From the NCBI GenBank assembly GCA_030180135.1, contig CM058234.1, forward strand, positions 34,940,766 through 35,004,765: a stretch of 64,000 nt of DNA. Direction: 5' to 3'. The notes beneath the pieces are model-generated. The model was not told the DNA's origin, did no database searches, and worked only from the letters and a program-made list of their open reading frames with translations. This document shows, one piece after another, positions 1 to 11,845 of the stretch (the stretch's first letter is position 1; each line of letters starts with the position of its first letter). The DNA comes from Orychophragmus violaceus (taxonomy: Eukaryota > Streptophyta > Magnoliopsida > Brassicales > Brassicaceae). The translations under genes were made by a program, and so were the position numbers.

Positions 1-1
1 G

Positions 2-2686
2 TTCAGATCTAACGAAGAAAATGAAACGTTTCTCTGGCATTGTCGTTTGGGGCACATTAGTGAGAAACGCGTCAAGAGGCTCCATTCAAATGGACTCTTG
101 GGCTCATTTGACTTTGAGTCTTGTGAGCAATGCGAATCTTGCCTAATGGGCAAAATGACACGGGCCCCTTTTAATAAACCCACAGAAAGGGCCAGTGAAC
201 TATTGGGCCTGATACATACTGACGTGTGTGGCCCAATGTCCACTAATGCTAGAGGAAACTATCAGTACTTCATTACATTCACTGATGATTTCAGTAGATA
301 TGGATATGTCTACTTGATGAAACATAAGTCGGAAACCTTTGAGAAGTTCAAAGAATTCCAGAATGAAGTACAGAACCAGCTTGGTAAAAGTATTAAGGCT
401 CTTCGGTCGGACCGAGGAGGATAATACTTGAGCCAGGAATTCCGTGATCATCTGAGTGAGTGTGGGATCATCTCCCAACTCACACCTCCTGGAACACCTC
501 AGTGGAATGGTGTCTCTGAGAGAAGGAATCGGACATTGTTAGATATGGTCCGATACATGATGAGTCACACAGACCTTCCTATATCCCTTTGGGGATATGC
601 TTTGCTGACCGCAACGTTCACACTGAACAGAGTGCCATCAAAAGCAGTAGCAAAGACACCATATGAATTATGGACTGGAAAGGCTCCAGTAATGTCTTTT
701 CTCAGAATTTGGGGTTGTGAAGCCTATGTCAAAAGATTAATCTCAGACAAGCTTACACCAAAATCTGACAAATGCTACTTCATTGGTTATCCTAGGGATA
801 CCAAGGCTTATTACTTCTATCTGCGATCCGAGAACAAGATCTTTGTTGCTCGGGATTGTACTTTTCTTGAGAGGGAATTTCTCTCTAAGAAAGATAGTGG
901 GAGTAAGGTACAACTTGATGAAATTCAAGAAGGACAGGAACCTGTTCAACCTAATGAGGGAGAACAGCAGGATGAATTACATGAAGTTGTAGTAGAACCT
1001 GAACCTGTAGTACCTGAAGTTCGAAGATCCGGAAGGATCCGTCACGAACCCGATAGATATCAGGGATTCCTCGTGACTAATTGCCATGATCTTGTGATTT
1101 TTGACGGTGATGAACCCTCGAACTTTGCAGAAGCCATGATGGGCCCTGACTCCTTAAAGTGGCGTGAAGCCACTGAATCCGAGATGGACTCCATGTCTAG
1201 CAACCAAGTGTTTTCACTGGTTGACTTACCCGCTGGTGCTAAAGCCATCGAGTGTAAATGGATCTTCAAAAAGAAGATTGACGTGGATGGAAATGTCCAG
1301 ATTTACAAGGCCAGGTTGGTGGCAAAAGGTTTCAAACAAATTCATGTTATAGACTATGATGAAACCTACTCACCAGTGGCCATGATGAAATCAATTCGGA
1401 TTCTCCTAGCAACTGCCGCTTATTATGATTATGAGATTTGGCAGATGGATGTGAAAACCGCCTTCCTGAATGGAATCTTGGAGGAGGATGTGTATATGAC
1501 ACAGCCTGACGGTTACATTGATCCTAAGAATGCTGGGAAAGTATGCAAACTTCATAAATCCATTTATGGATTGAAGCAAGCATCCAGGAGTTGGAATCTT
1601 CGTTTTGATGAGGCAATAAAGAATTTTGACTTCATCAGAAACAAGGAAGAACAATGTGTGTATAAGAAAACTAGTGGGAGCAAAGTGGCGTTTCTTATCC
1701 TATATGTCGATGACATATTGCTTCTTGGAAATGATATTCCAATGCTGAAGTCTGTTAAAGACTGGCTGGGAAGTTGTTTTTCCATGAAGGACATGGGTGA
1801 AGCCGCGTATGTTCTTGGAATCCGAATCTTTAGAGATAGGTCTAAAAGGCTGATTGGACTTTGTCAAGATTCTTATATAGACAAAATCCTGCATCGATTC
1901 GGAATGGATAAATCCAAGAAGGGATTCACGTTAATGATACATGGTGCTACACTAAGCAAGACTCAGTGTCCTAAAACACCTGATGAGCTTAAGCGCATGA
2001 GTAAGATTCCTTATGCCTCGGCTATAGGATCTATCATGTATGCCATGATCTGTACTCGTCCTGATGTTGCTTATGCACTAAGCATGACGAGTAGGTACCA
2101 GTCTAATCCAGGTGAGAATCACTGGATTGCCGTAAAGAATATCCTGAAGTATTTGAGGAATACTAAGGATAAGTTCTTGGTTTACGGAGGAAGTGAAGTG
2201 CTTGAAATGAGTGGATTCACGGATGCAAGTTTTCAGACAGATAAAGATGATTTCCAGTCACAGTCTGATTACATCTTATGTCTGAATGGCGGTGCAGTAA
2301 GTTGGAAGAGCTCCAAGCAGAGCACCGTGGCAGATTCCACAACTGAAGCTGAATACATCGCTGCTTCAGAAGCTGCGAAGGAAGGAGTTTGGATAAGGAA
2401 CTTCATGATTGAACTCGGTGTATTCCCAAATGCCACTGAGCCTTTAACACTGTATTGTGACAACAATGGTGCAATTGCTCAAGCTAAGGAACCGAGACAT
2501 CATCAGAAATCAAAACATATTATGAGAAGGTATCACCTGATTCGTGATATAGTGAATAGAGGTGAAGTGATGGTCAGCAGAGTTCCCACTGATGAGAACG
2601 TGGCTGACCCGTTGACAAAGCCACTCCCGAAACCTAAGCACGAGTTGCATACTGCTGCTGTAGGAATTAGAGATATTCAAATGTAA
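2..2686 (+). pseudogene. copia polyprotein of element A, one nonsense codon
   Basis: This is the C-terminal two thirds of a copia gag-pol polyprotein. In frame from base 2 it reads through the integrase HHCC region (HCRLGH, then CEQCESC) and the integrase core (HTDVCGP, LRSDRGG, WNGVSERRN). RT follows with YVDD near 1701-1714, then RNase H with DSTTEAEY and CDNNGA, ending at TAA 2684-2686. The frame is broken once, by TAA at 422-424. The intact relatives in this window have a Glu codon (GAA) there, just after the second catalytic Asp of integrase. No frameshift is visible before or after it. It is therefore a recently dead copy; integrase through RNase H would be lost unless the stop is read through. 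A sequencing error at that base cannot be excluded. Confidence 0.93.
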
Positions 2687-3517
2687 TCTCTTTTTGAGTG
2701 GGAGTTATGAGGGCTTTATTTTATTTATTTTGATTGGTTCATGTAAACATTTTAATGTTGATGAAATTTTATTTCTGGATTATTTTTAACTGTGATATAA
2801 AATAATCGTTCCAAAATGATTCATGTCGTTATATATGGGCCATCGAAGTACATGAGAATGACTTGATCATGAAACCCCATATTTAACGAAATGACATAAA
2901 TCATAGTGTCCATAGTCGAAGGTTGTTGAAATTGGAACACCAACAACCACTTGAGACTAGAGTGTGTTGAGACTTATGACCAAGTTTCATGGGTCATGGA
3001 TGCGCGGCATCAAAGTCAACACATAGGTATATGTAGGGAGCATATGACCGGACATGGACCGCTGATGAGAACTCTACAAGATATTGATATCTGTGTCATA
3101 AAAGGTTCTCATTTATGACTATAGAGTATAGTCCTTAGACCTGAGTTCGCATGCATGTGGCTGCACATGGATTGATGCGCTTTGATCATTGTCTAACGAT
3201 GTTTCGTAACTGGGAGCTATAAGGACCTTGGTTGGGTGTATTATAAAGTGTGTAGTTCATAGTGATGGAACAAGATGGGATTTGTCCCTGCCGTTTAACG
3301 GAGGTAATATCTCTAGGCCAATCGGAGACTTGATAGCTGGTAAGAGAGTGGCCACTCCCAAACAGACTTGCCCAAGTCGTTTGAATTGTCAGTATCAAAT
3401 CTGGTCCGATGAACATGGTCTGGCTATATAAGGATGACACGCATCTTGCCTTATGCCAGATCGAGATATTGAGACAAAAGGATTAGGGAATGTAGGATTC
3501 CAGTACAAGTGGGAGAT
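2687..3517 (+). other. long 3' noncoding tract and PPT of element A
   Basis: About 830 bases separate the pol stop from the LTR. They hold no convincing gene. A purine-rich GAGTGGGAG lies just after the stop (near 2696), and the PPT proper, AAGTGGGAGAT, abuts the LTR at 3508-3517. Tracts of similar length and sequence lie in the same place in B (20248-21076), C (36943-37793) and D (57681-58562), so this is a standard part of the lineage. Short ORFs inside it are found on opposite strands and are not credible genes. Confidence 0.85.
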
Positions 3518-4156
3518 TGTTGGGAATGTCCTGAAATCTACTGTGCTATCTCTAGAAAGTATGATAAGTGTCGAGATCAGACATAAGTCATAAATACTGG
3601 GAGGTCATGATGACTTGCTAGAGCCCGCTCTTGATCTATAAGTTAAGTACTTATTACCAGTATTGTATGATCCCTAAGGGTCACACACCATAGCTAACGG
3701 GAAAGTTAACAAGGAATTAATACAGTAAGATGCAAGACATTTACTGTATTTGTACAGAGAATTGGGCCAGACAAAATACAGTCTTTTTGTCTGATTTGGG
3801 TCTTGGGCCCAAAAGCCTAATAAGCCATTAGTTTAATTACTTGGGCCCATATAAGGAAGAGGAGGCGCCAGTAAGCCTTAGTAGTCTGCGATTTTAGGTC
3901 TGGCCGTCCTCCTCTCTCTCTGTGGTTCCAGCTTGGTCTAGCAGCCTGATCCAGTAGCTTGTAAGCGTGTGGATACCTAGGAGGAGCCGGTAATCATCAG
4001 CTCTTGCAGATCTCGATATTCCCTTGATTAATCCGCTGCAATCATAAGGTAATGATCCTGATCTGTTTATGATTCAACTGCAAATCACCTAGATCCTAGT
4101 TGATTATGTTAGGTTGAAATCTGATAATTAAACCTATGAACTAACATAATCCTACA
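3518..4156 (+). repeat. 3' LTR of element A
   Basis: The LTR starts TGTTGGGAATGTCC right after the PPT and ends CCTACA, giving 639 bp with TG...CA ends. It aligns over its length with the 690-bp LTRs of element D, though with clear differences. It lacks the paired GTGTCGAYCGACAC palindromes found in the LTRs of B, C and E. Confidence 0.9.
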
Positions 4157-4991
4157 AGGTGAACTAACAAACTTATGAGAATTTTTATAGAAAGGAGTGT
4201 GAATTTATAGTTGAGATCCAAAAGTCCGATTGATGGTTGTTGCCAATACATTGTTAGTTCACATCACATGTCCCGGTTTTCCTAATGAGCCTATAGTCCG
4301 AATAAGTGTTTTCTCATTGGTCATGGTAGTTTTCTTCGGGATCATTAAAATTTTTGTCAAATGATCCGTTGTCATTTCTATTACTTTCTTCTTCTTATCG
4401 ATTTTGAAAGGATTTCTATGTTTTTGTTTTTTTTAATTATGTTTTGTTCGTTTGGTCGAGAAAGAAGAGGCTAAAGTTTAATGATGTGAGGTGAACTAAC
4501 AAACGTCTAAGAATTTCTATAGAAATGAGTGTGAATTTATAGTTGAGATCTAAAAGTCCGATTGATGGTTGTTGCCAAGAAGTTGTTAGTTCGCAATCAC
4601 ATGTCCTGGTTGTCCTAATGGGCATATAGTTTGAATAAGTGTTTTCTTATTGGCTATGGTAGTTTTCCTCCGGATCATTAAAAGTTTTTCAAATGATCCG
4701 TTGTCATCTCTATTACCCAAATCTTCTAATCGATTTTATATGAATTTCTATGTTTTTTGTTTTTAATTTCTATTACTGTCTTCTTCTTCAGTATTAAATA
4801 TGGATTTCAAAGTTTTTTTTTGTTTTTAATTCTGTTTTATTCGTTTGGGCGCATGAAAAAATAAGTCCGGTTATCACAAAGCTAAGGATTAATGATAGGT
4901 GAACTAACAAATGCTTGAGAATTACTATAAAGGAGTGTGAATTTATAGTTGATATCTAAATGTCCGATTGATTGTTATTGTCAAGACGTTG
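4157..4991. repeat. dyad-bounded repeat modules, left block, first part
   Basis: Copies of a 330-400 bp unit begin near 4158, 4491 and 4899. Each starts with GTGAACTAACAAAC. About 90 bases later it carries the inverse, TTGTTAGTTCAC, followed by a shared tail (CACATGTCC, then TCCTAATGAGCC, then GATCATTAAAA). The third copy is cut at 4991 by the solo LTR and resumes at 6153. The same modules recur at 48690-49750. No protein is seen. They may be parts of an unidentified transposon or a local satellite. Confidence 0.75.
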
Positions 4992-6152
4992 TGATATATC
5001 ATGGTTTTCTAGGTTTTTAACCATGATATAAGTGTATATATTGAGTCTTTAACCTTGTATTTCGAGTCTATCGAGTCTTTTACAGGTAAGCTTGCGTTTG
5101 GAGCCAAGCCAGGAATTTTGGGACGTTTCTGGAGCATTCTACAGGAAGCTGAAGTTGGAGCCGTGATTGAGAGTTGATATCGACCGACACTGCTCTTAGT
5201 GTCGACCGACACTGCTCTTAGTGTCGGTCGACACTGAGGTCCAGCCGTTGATACGCGAGTATATTTGCATCTTTTGAAGATTTTCAAGAAAGTCCAGAAG
5301 TTTCCTTTATTTCTAATTTGGCCCCAAAACGTGTTTAACCTTTGAATAGGTTTTGGAGAGTTGTTATCTCCTATCTTTTGTTCTTGCTTTGTTTTGGCTT
5401 TTGCTTTTGGAGATTGAGAGATTTTGGCTTGGGGCTGATTCTGCTACTTGTAACCTTTGAGAGAAGGATTTTGAACCCCATTTCATTTATCTATTCAGTC
5501 TTGTTTTCTATTCAAACATGTTTTGTCTTATTGATTCCATGTCTGAGTAGTAACCTTAGTCATAGGGATTTCATGCCTTGTTAGATCACTAGATAATTAG
5601 GATTCTAATATATCTGTTCATCACCTAAGTTGAGATTAAAACTGAATTTTGGATTGATCACCTAGAGTTTAGATCTTAGATAAGTAATTTGGCACGAGAG
5701 TGTGAATTATAATCTGACAGAACTAGTGTGAGAAATTTGATTAGATGCAAAGAGATTTGATCTAGAGAATTGTGAACCAAAGAACTCTAAGATTGCAAAG
5801 AGATTTGAATCATTAGGTTACTAGACATAGAAAATAATCACAGCGAGAGTTGGGTTATTGACATTTGTGATTCTAGTTCTTGAACCTGTGCTAAATCTGA
5901 ATCATGATTATTGAAGTGTCTGACATTGTATGATTTCTTGAGAACTTCCTAAGTCTAGCGTCTTTCTCCCATTGAAAACACTCTTTAAATTTATTTGCAT
6001 TGTTTACTGCTTTCACCTGATTGACTTAGCTGAGTTTGAAAACATATAATCTGTCATGTGAACTTGAGTCTCTGTGGATTCGATACCCTTTGTACTACAT
6101 ATGCATTTCTGTGTACTTGCAGTTAGAATAGGGATTAATATTTGCTATATCA
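4992..6152. mobile_element. solo LTR, probably Ty3/gypsy-like
   Basis: The insert starts TGATATATCA and ends TGCTATATCA, 1161 bp. It is flanked by the perfect 5-bp duplication CGTTG at 4987-4991 and 6153-6157. Removing it restores the interrupted repeat module (GACGTTG followed by TTAGTTCACAT). TG...CA ends, a 5-bp TSD and no coding region define a solo LTR left by LTR-LTR recombination. The stretch ending in GTGTACTTGCAG near 6110-6122 resembles the 3' part of long plant gypsy LTRs; that family call is inference. The 5' end holds a small hairpin around AACCATGATA. Confidence 0.85.
5177..5236. repeat. three GTGTCGAYCGACAC-type palindromes in the solo LTR
   Basis: Three 13-14 bp palindromes of the TGTCGACCGACA type follow one another with the same spacer (CTGCTCTTA) between them. 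The motif is the same as that in the LTRs and leaders of copia elements B, C and E, although this solo LTR shares no other obvious sequence with them. Confidence 0.85.
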
Positions 6153-6362
6153 CGTTGTTAGTTCACATTACATGTCCCAGTTGTCCTAATGAGCCTGTAG
6201 TCCGAATAAGTGTTGTGAAAATGAAAGACATTGATTTGGTGGTGAAACAATCTATTTGGTAAATACTCTTTCGAGTACCGTATAAGGTTTAATCCCGATT
6301 GTCCCGATAAAGTGCGATTAGTATGTCTTTTTGCCGATACGTTTGATTTTTCCATTACTCCC
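6153..6362. repeat. dyad-bounded repeat module, left block, remainder
   Basis: This is the continuation of the module interrupted by the solo LTR. It begins with the duplicated CGTTG and reads TTAGTTCACATTACATGTCC, then the shared tail with TCCTAATGAGCCTG. It then diverges towards the Helitron start proposed at 6496. Confidence 0.7.
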
Positions 6363-6645
6363 TATATTCCGAATAAAGTTTTTCAGATTTGTTTTATACC
6401 AACTTGAAACGAATATATAATTTTCTTATTATTAATTGATAATAATAATAAAAATATGTCGGTTACTAATAAAAAAAGTGAATAAGTTCCAAACATCTAT
6501 ACTAAACCAAGAGTCATCTTCTTATCTTTACACCTTTTTCTCATAACTTTTAGAATCTATAAAGATTCTTGCCTATACGATTCATATTCTACTGTTTACA
6601 ACTTTCTTTCTAGATTTTGTTCAAAATAACTAGCGAAGATCAACC

Positions 6646-7505
6646 ATGTCTCTTCCAGTTATCCGAAGAATTTCTGAGATCAACAACGATGTCTCATTTC
6701 TTTTGGATATTAAAGTTTTTCTCGTGCATATATGGATGTGTGTTTCTTCCGTTGGAGATCCAAAAATGTCAATGATTTTAGTCGATGAAGAGGTAATATC
6801 TCTTTCCATTTTCGTTTTTTATCTTTATGTTCTTGCATGTTTTATTGACCGAGTAATGTTTGAGTTTTAGGGTATTAAGATAGAGGCCGTTGTTCATGCT
6901 TCTGATGTTGAAAATTTTAAGTGTTCGACTTGGTTTGAGGGTCATTGGTTTAACCTTACAAATCCTCAAGTAGTTCTTTCACCACAATATATGTCCTTGA
7001 CTCTTCACAACTTCAAGCTAGTTTTGACATCATATACATATTTTGTGTCATTTATCACGGTATTCCCGATGTTCGTGTTATTGTTTACACATCGATTTCG
7101 GATATCTTAGATCAGAGGGTTTATGATCCGTATCCAAAAGGTATCTCAAAAGTCAATATTGTGTTTGAAATTATAATAATCATCTTATTTACATGTGTTT
7201 TATAATTGATAATTTTCAATTTATAGATGTCATTTGGTGTTGTAACCCATGTTGGAAAGCTCCAAGACTATTGGGCAGTTTACCATTCGCGATCTAAAGT
7301 GAGGCGATCTTGATCCTATATTTTGATGAGTTGTTTTGTTGTTTGTCTCTAATAATAGTTAACAATTTATTTTTAACTAGCCTCCGGAGCGTTCAATGTT
7401 TATTCATTGGGAAAGATTGTGAGGAGTTGATAAAAATGTTTTCGGATGATGCGGAAAGACATGTCTTCGTGATTCTTAGATGTTTCTTCATTAGACATGA
7501 AGCGG
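6646..7505 (+). pseudogene. RPA1-like OB-fold gene, first copy, broken
   Basis: This resembles plant proteins of the RPA 70-kDa / DUF223 OB-fold family, which bind single-stranded DNA and are common in Helitrons. Exon 1 (6646-6792) begins MSLPVIRRISEINN and ends DEE at GTAATA. Exon 2 (6871-7140) begins GIKIEAVVHASDVENF. Exon 3 starts near 7227, and exon 4 (7381-7505, 125 nt) encodes CLFIGKDCEELIKMF. Exon 4 has the same length as exon 4 of the third copy. A frameshift near 7040 separates the SYTYFVSFIT part from GIPDVRVIVYTSISD, and an extra base near 7236 shifts exon 3. It is not translatable as one protein. Confidence 0.75.
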
Positions 7506-8615
7506 GTAAGCATTGTAATTTTGTGTGTGATCAGATGAAAATTATTGTATTGTGTATTAAATATTTTGGTTTATGATTGATTCATATATAAATCTCTGCA
7601 TTCTTTAATTTTTTTTTATGAAGTTTGTACTTGGTTATATTAATTTAGGTTTTACTTGGCTTAAAGGAGAAGGAGAGCTTTCAACGATTGTCTATGAGCA
7701 TTTTTATCTATTTTTGGCTTAGTATCGGTTGATTATTTATATTATTTTTTTATAATAAACCTATATATCAGTAATGTGTATAGCTTTGTTTATCAGTATT
7801 ATAATCACTTAAATATATTAATATATTTAGATATCATATTGTCTTTTGGACAAACCAATTTGGCAAAGGTTAAAATACATTTTTTAAAATATGTGTCTAT
7901 GAGAATATCAATATGTAAGTATATGAGAAATATTAATGTATAATTTGTTAAACACAATAGACATTTAACATTTCTTTAAAAAGCAGTTCTATAATAATTC
8001 CACGGTTTAGCGAATCGTAAACATTTCAACTAAATCTTAACAAACGCAAATTTACATTTATTATTTTTTTATCAAATCAACTCAATATTTTAACAATATA
8101 AATTGTGCATAGTATTGGAAGTTTTATTATTTAGTTTTTTTAAGATTATTGGAAGTTTCCTTAAACATATCGCAATCTCTTATTGAAAATATTTATAGTT
8201 TAAATTTTGTTTTTTTTGAAATATTGTTCGATCTTTTAAACTAATAAAACTATTGGCATATACCAATCTTCCAGCAGAAGATTGCAGCCAAATAATCTCA
8301 ACCTAACATGAAAGATCCCTAAAAATTTAGCCTTTACCACGTTTCAAAACACACATAATCGGAATATTTATTTATATTCTATTGAAAATAGCATGGTGAG
8401 CGGTTTGTATTGTGGAATGCGTGAATTTTCAGAATTGTTTTATACCAATCATTACAAGATGGTAATGATTTCCTATTATTAACATGGTAAAAAAAATATT
8501 TATGAATTTGAACCTCCATGATTATGTAAATTCTGCTTAACATGCAGAATCTCAAAACTACCAACACGTACTAGACAAGATGACACTCTCAAAATTTGAA
8601 GAATAGAATCTCATT
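7506..8615. other. AT-rich spacer, nothing recognised
   Basis: This stretch lies between the first RPA-like pseudogene and an exon-like tandem duplication. It is rich in A and T homopolymers. No ORF of interest, RNA gene or repeat with clear boundaries was seen. It may hold the decayed 3' end of the preceding gene near 7650-7720. Confidence 0.5.
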
Positions 8616-9009
8616 ACTGTAAGTATTAAGACTTAGTATTTTGAATAAACATTGAGTTTCCATGTTAATTCTAACATCAAGTTCGTATGTGCATATTTTA
8701 TTAACTTTGTAGACACCGAATTCGAAGTTAAGCGATGGAGAATATTCCTCTTGGTCAAACAATCTCATTAATCGTTTAGGAAACAAGTTTGTATGGAAGA
8801 GATATATTGGAGAGTGGAAGATCCTTAATGTAAGTATTCCGGTTTTTATTACTTGACAAATTAATGATCTTTTCGATTTAAGTCTAACATTGCGTGCTTA
8901 TGTGTATATTTTATTAAATTTGTAGACACCGAAGAAGAAGTCATTGCATGGAATGTATTGCTTTCGGTCATACAATATTTTGTATACTATAAGAGATACG
9001 ATTGAGTAA
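8616..9009 (+). repeat. tandem duplication of an intron plus exon-like unit
   Basis: Two units of roughly 215 bp each run from a donor-like TGTAAGTATT, through an intron-like stretch with TTTATTAA, to TTTGTAG followed by ACACCGAA. The exon-like parts read TPNSKLSDGEYSSWS (8712 on, ending before GTAAGTATT near 8829) and TPKKKSLHGMYCF (8926-9009, ending at TAG/TAA). They align with each other but match no family I recognise. It may be a remnant of a duplicated last exon. Confidence 0.45.
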
Positions 9010-9589
9010 AAAATGAAACAACAAGAAGAGAATGAACGCAATCTCAAAAGAGAAGCATACACACAAATGAATTTGATTTTATATTGTTTTTATCATTATC
9101 AATACTTCCATTGCTTTATGTATTTTTATAAATAAATTTTTTTATTGCATTATTACGCTAAATAAAATGGGTAGACCAAGATATGAAGCTCATACATTAT
9201 TTTGTTTTGATTTTTTATTTAAAGTAGATATTTACGGTTATCGATACATCTACTCCTTTATTATTTATATGTTTGTTGGTATGTACAAATTAATAGGAAT
9301 AAGTGATCATTTAGTTTATATAATCACTTTCTTATCATCATTTAGGAAAAAAATAATAATGACCGAAATGTTTTACAGATAAACTCATTTATTCAATGCA
9401 TATAACGTTAAACTAAGGATAATGAAAGCGGTTTTTTCAAGGCGGTTTTTCAAGGCGGTTTGTTTTAAAGCAGTGTCTTTTAAGTATAGATAGTCTCTTG
9501 AATTTCCTATATTCATAGAAAAACTCATTTCTCATCTCCTAAAAATCCAAAATCGTTTTTAAAATTTACGAATCTAACAAAAAAAATCT
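9010..9589. other. AT-rich upstream region of the second RPA-like copy
   Basis: No gene is supported here. A short direct repeat, CAAGGCGGTTT, occurs near 9430-9465. The 60 bases before 9590 probably represent the leader of the next RPA-like copy. Confidence 0.4.
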
Positions 9590-10736
9590 ATGCAGCGAAT
9601 CAATCTTCTTTCAGAGATTAACCGATCAACATATAATTGGCATTTTAAGGTTAAAATGCTAAGGACATATGAGTATTACGTTCATGGGCAAGGGTTCTAC
9701 CAGAATTTTGTTATCGCTGATGAAATGGTAAGTGAAAACAGAAGATTTGTTTTCTCAACATTATAAGTAGTGAATATTAACTTCTTATATCTATATATTT
9801 AGATATATATAAACTAATTTCAATCATTGATGATGTAGGGTACAAAGATGGAATTGGTTCTTGCTCTAGAATATTCTTCCGACTTTAAAGGGTTAGAGGG
9901 AGAAGAATGGAAGTGGATTGACATACGATGTGTCAAGGTTGCCTATGATTCTTCTAGATTTCGGGCAACGAAGTCTGGATACATTCTCTGTATAAGTACT
10001 GGATCTAGCATCCGGAAAATAAAAGTTGTCATTAATGATAAACATTTCTTTGATTTCTGAACTATCAAAGAAGTCCAAGATTACTCAGCTCCTACTAATG
10101 TTGTCGTTGGTATGAATGTCAGATGTTTGTTGGTATAATTTTTTTTTTTTTTTTTACTATTGTAACATATTCATGTATTTTGCAGATGTAATGGGTCTGC
10201 TGTGCAGTTTAGGACCTATGTATGTATAAGTTGATAACCCTGCAACATCAAAAAGAATACTTCATATCAAAGACTCACGGTAATATCAATTATTAGGTTA
10301 TAGAGTAGTTGTTCTTTGTATAATCTGCAAATAATATTTGTAATTTATTTTGGCTTACATTTTGTAGGGGTAACCATTTAAGATGTATAGCTTTAGGTAC
10401 TCACGCCCATGATTTCACAAAGAGATTAGATGATTCTAAACATGAAGGTGTTATCTGTGTTTTGAGACTTTTGAAGATAAACCGTTTTGGAGGTAAGTTT
10501 TCATCATTTTAAATGTATCATATTTGTTTTACTAGAAGCTTTAGATATTTACTAAATATCAGTTTTTTCCAAGTGATACTTCAGATGTTGAAGTACAGAC
10601 GTAAGATGGAATGTCTGATATTCTACTCGACCCTCCTTTACATGAAGTTGAAGACATGAGGGATGAGTTTGAGCCCATTGAAGTTTTCCTTGCGAAACAG
10701 AGATGTCCCTGGAAGATAGTCACCAATTCTTATTTT
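9590..10736 (+). pseudogene. RPA1-like OB-fold gene, second copy, broken
   Basis: Exon 1 (9590-9727, 138 nt) begins MQRINLLSEINRSTYNW and ends at a GTAAGTG donor, the same length as exon 1 of the third copy. Exon 2 starts at 9839 (GTKMELVLALEYSS). It contains an in-frame TGA near 10057 after NDKHFFDF, beyond which the reading continues as TIKEVQDYSAPTNVVV up to a donor near 10112. Exon 3 (from 10186) reads DVMGLLCSLG and then stops. Exon 4 (10378-10492) reads GNHLRCIALGTHAHDFTKRL. A last exon near 10570-10736 reads SDILLDPPLHEVEDMRDEF. The domain order matches the two-OB-fold RPA-like layout, but there are at least two premature stops. Confidence 0.75.
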
Positions 10737-11845
10737 AGTCTTATTCTTAAAATATGTTGCATAAAAGGAGGGTTGTTTTGATGTTTATAAACTTTACTCT
10801 ATTTTATTATCCCTTTTAGTTACATGTCTTTTTCGTAAAAGACTAACCTAAAGTTTGTTAGAGTTATGTCGACTTTGAGGTATTGATTACGGAAAAAAAC
10901 ATTAAAAAGGACCAAAGTTTATATCCTAAAGATTATCTACCAAGACTATTAACAAGTCATGTTCCATTTTGGAAAAAAAAATAATTAGACAACATGTTAG
11001 AAAATCTCGAAACTACAAAAATGGAGAATGATATTACAATTAAAAAATTTCTTATAAAAACACATAAACATCAACTATAAGATCTACCAGAAATAAACAC
11101 ATATTATAATAACACATTTTATAATAAATAATCTTTCCATCTGTCTAAGACAGAAAATATTTTTTAATTTTTTTGGTTATTCAAGATTTCTAATAAGTTG
11201 CTTTTCTATGTATTGTCTTTCAGTTTTTGATATTAAAATAAAGTAACTCTTGCATATAAATGTGACAAACAATTATAGCCAAAAAATTTGAAACAATTAA
11301 ATTTAATCTCTCTATGATCTTATGTAGATCATTTGGATTCTCAACTTCCTCTATAAATATATTATGACTTGATTTGAAAACATAGGTCATCATGATCCCA
11401 TTCTTAGCCTCCACTTCTAATTATTTTTTAGGTTCAATTTTACACACGGATTAAGAAAATATTAAATTGTTGTGTTGGTTCAAGATAGATTTAGTATTTA
11501 TCATGATTTAAAAACAAAAACATCTATTCAGTAAACTCAACTCCATAATACAAATAATCTTTAAACAAAAAATTAGTAAATTTGAAAGAGAATAAAATGT
11601 ATTCTAAGATTTTAAAATCTACAATAATGATCATTTGTAAATTTATATTTTGTACAATCCTTTATATATAAAATCATAAGTGTTTAAAATTTTTATATTT
11701 TATATTGGAAATTAAAACGGTTGCTCCGCTTTTAATGATTTTCAAATATAACATTTTCTCTTCTCTTTATATGTACAAATGTCCTTTTGCCAATTCCAAA
11801 TCATCTCTCTCGTTAAACATCTACTATATTTTGCAGACCCTAAAA
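10737..11845. other. AT-rich spacer between RPA-like copies
   Basis: The stretch is strongly AT-rich with many short homopolymers. A 64-codon minus-strand frame at 11220-11414 lacks a recognisable domain and is likely chance. No promoter, RNA gene or bounded repeat could be supported. Confidence 0.5.

Larger units (their letters stand above)
1..4156 (+). mobile_element. Ty1/copia element A, 3' portion
   Basis: The window opens inside a copia retrotransposon. Visible in order are the integrase zinc region, integrase core, reverse transcriptase, RNase H, a long 3' noncoding tract, a polypurine tract and one LTR. Its 5' LTR, gag and protease lie to the left of the window. The 3' LTR ends at 4156, and AGGTG at 4157-4161 would be the target duplication, but the partner cannot be checked. 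The element sits in the repeat modules that continue from 4157. It belongs to the same lineage as elements B, C, D and E. Confidence 0.95.

Noticed and set aside
3186..3440. 84-codon minus-strand frame, similar at 58188-58442
   Set aside because: It lies in the 3' noncoding tract shared by A and D; similarity is explained by the shared tract, and an opposing frame covers the same bases.
11220..11414. 64-codon minus-strand frame in AT-rich spacer
   Set aside because: No domain, no homologue recognised, no splice or promoter context; chance is likely.
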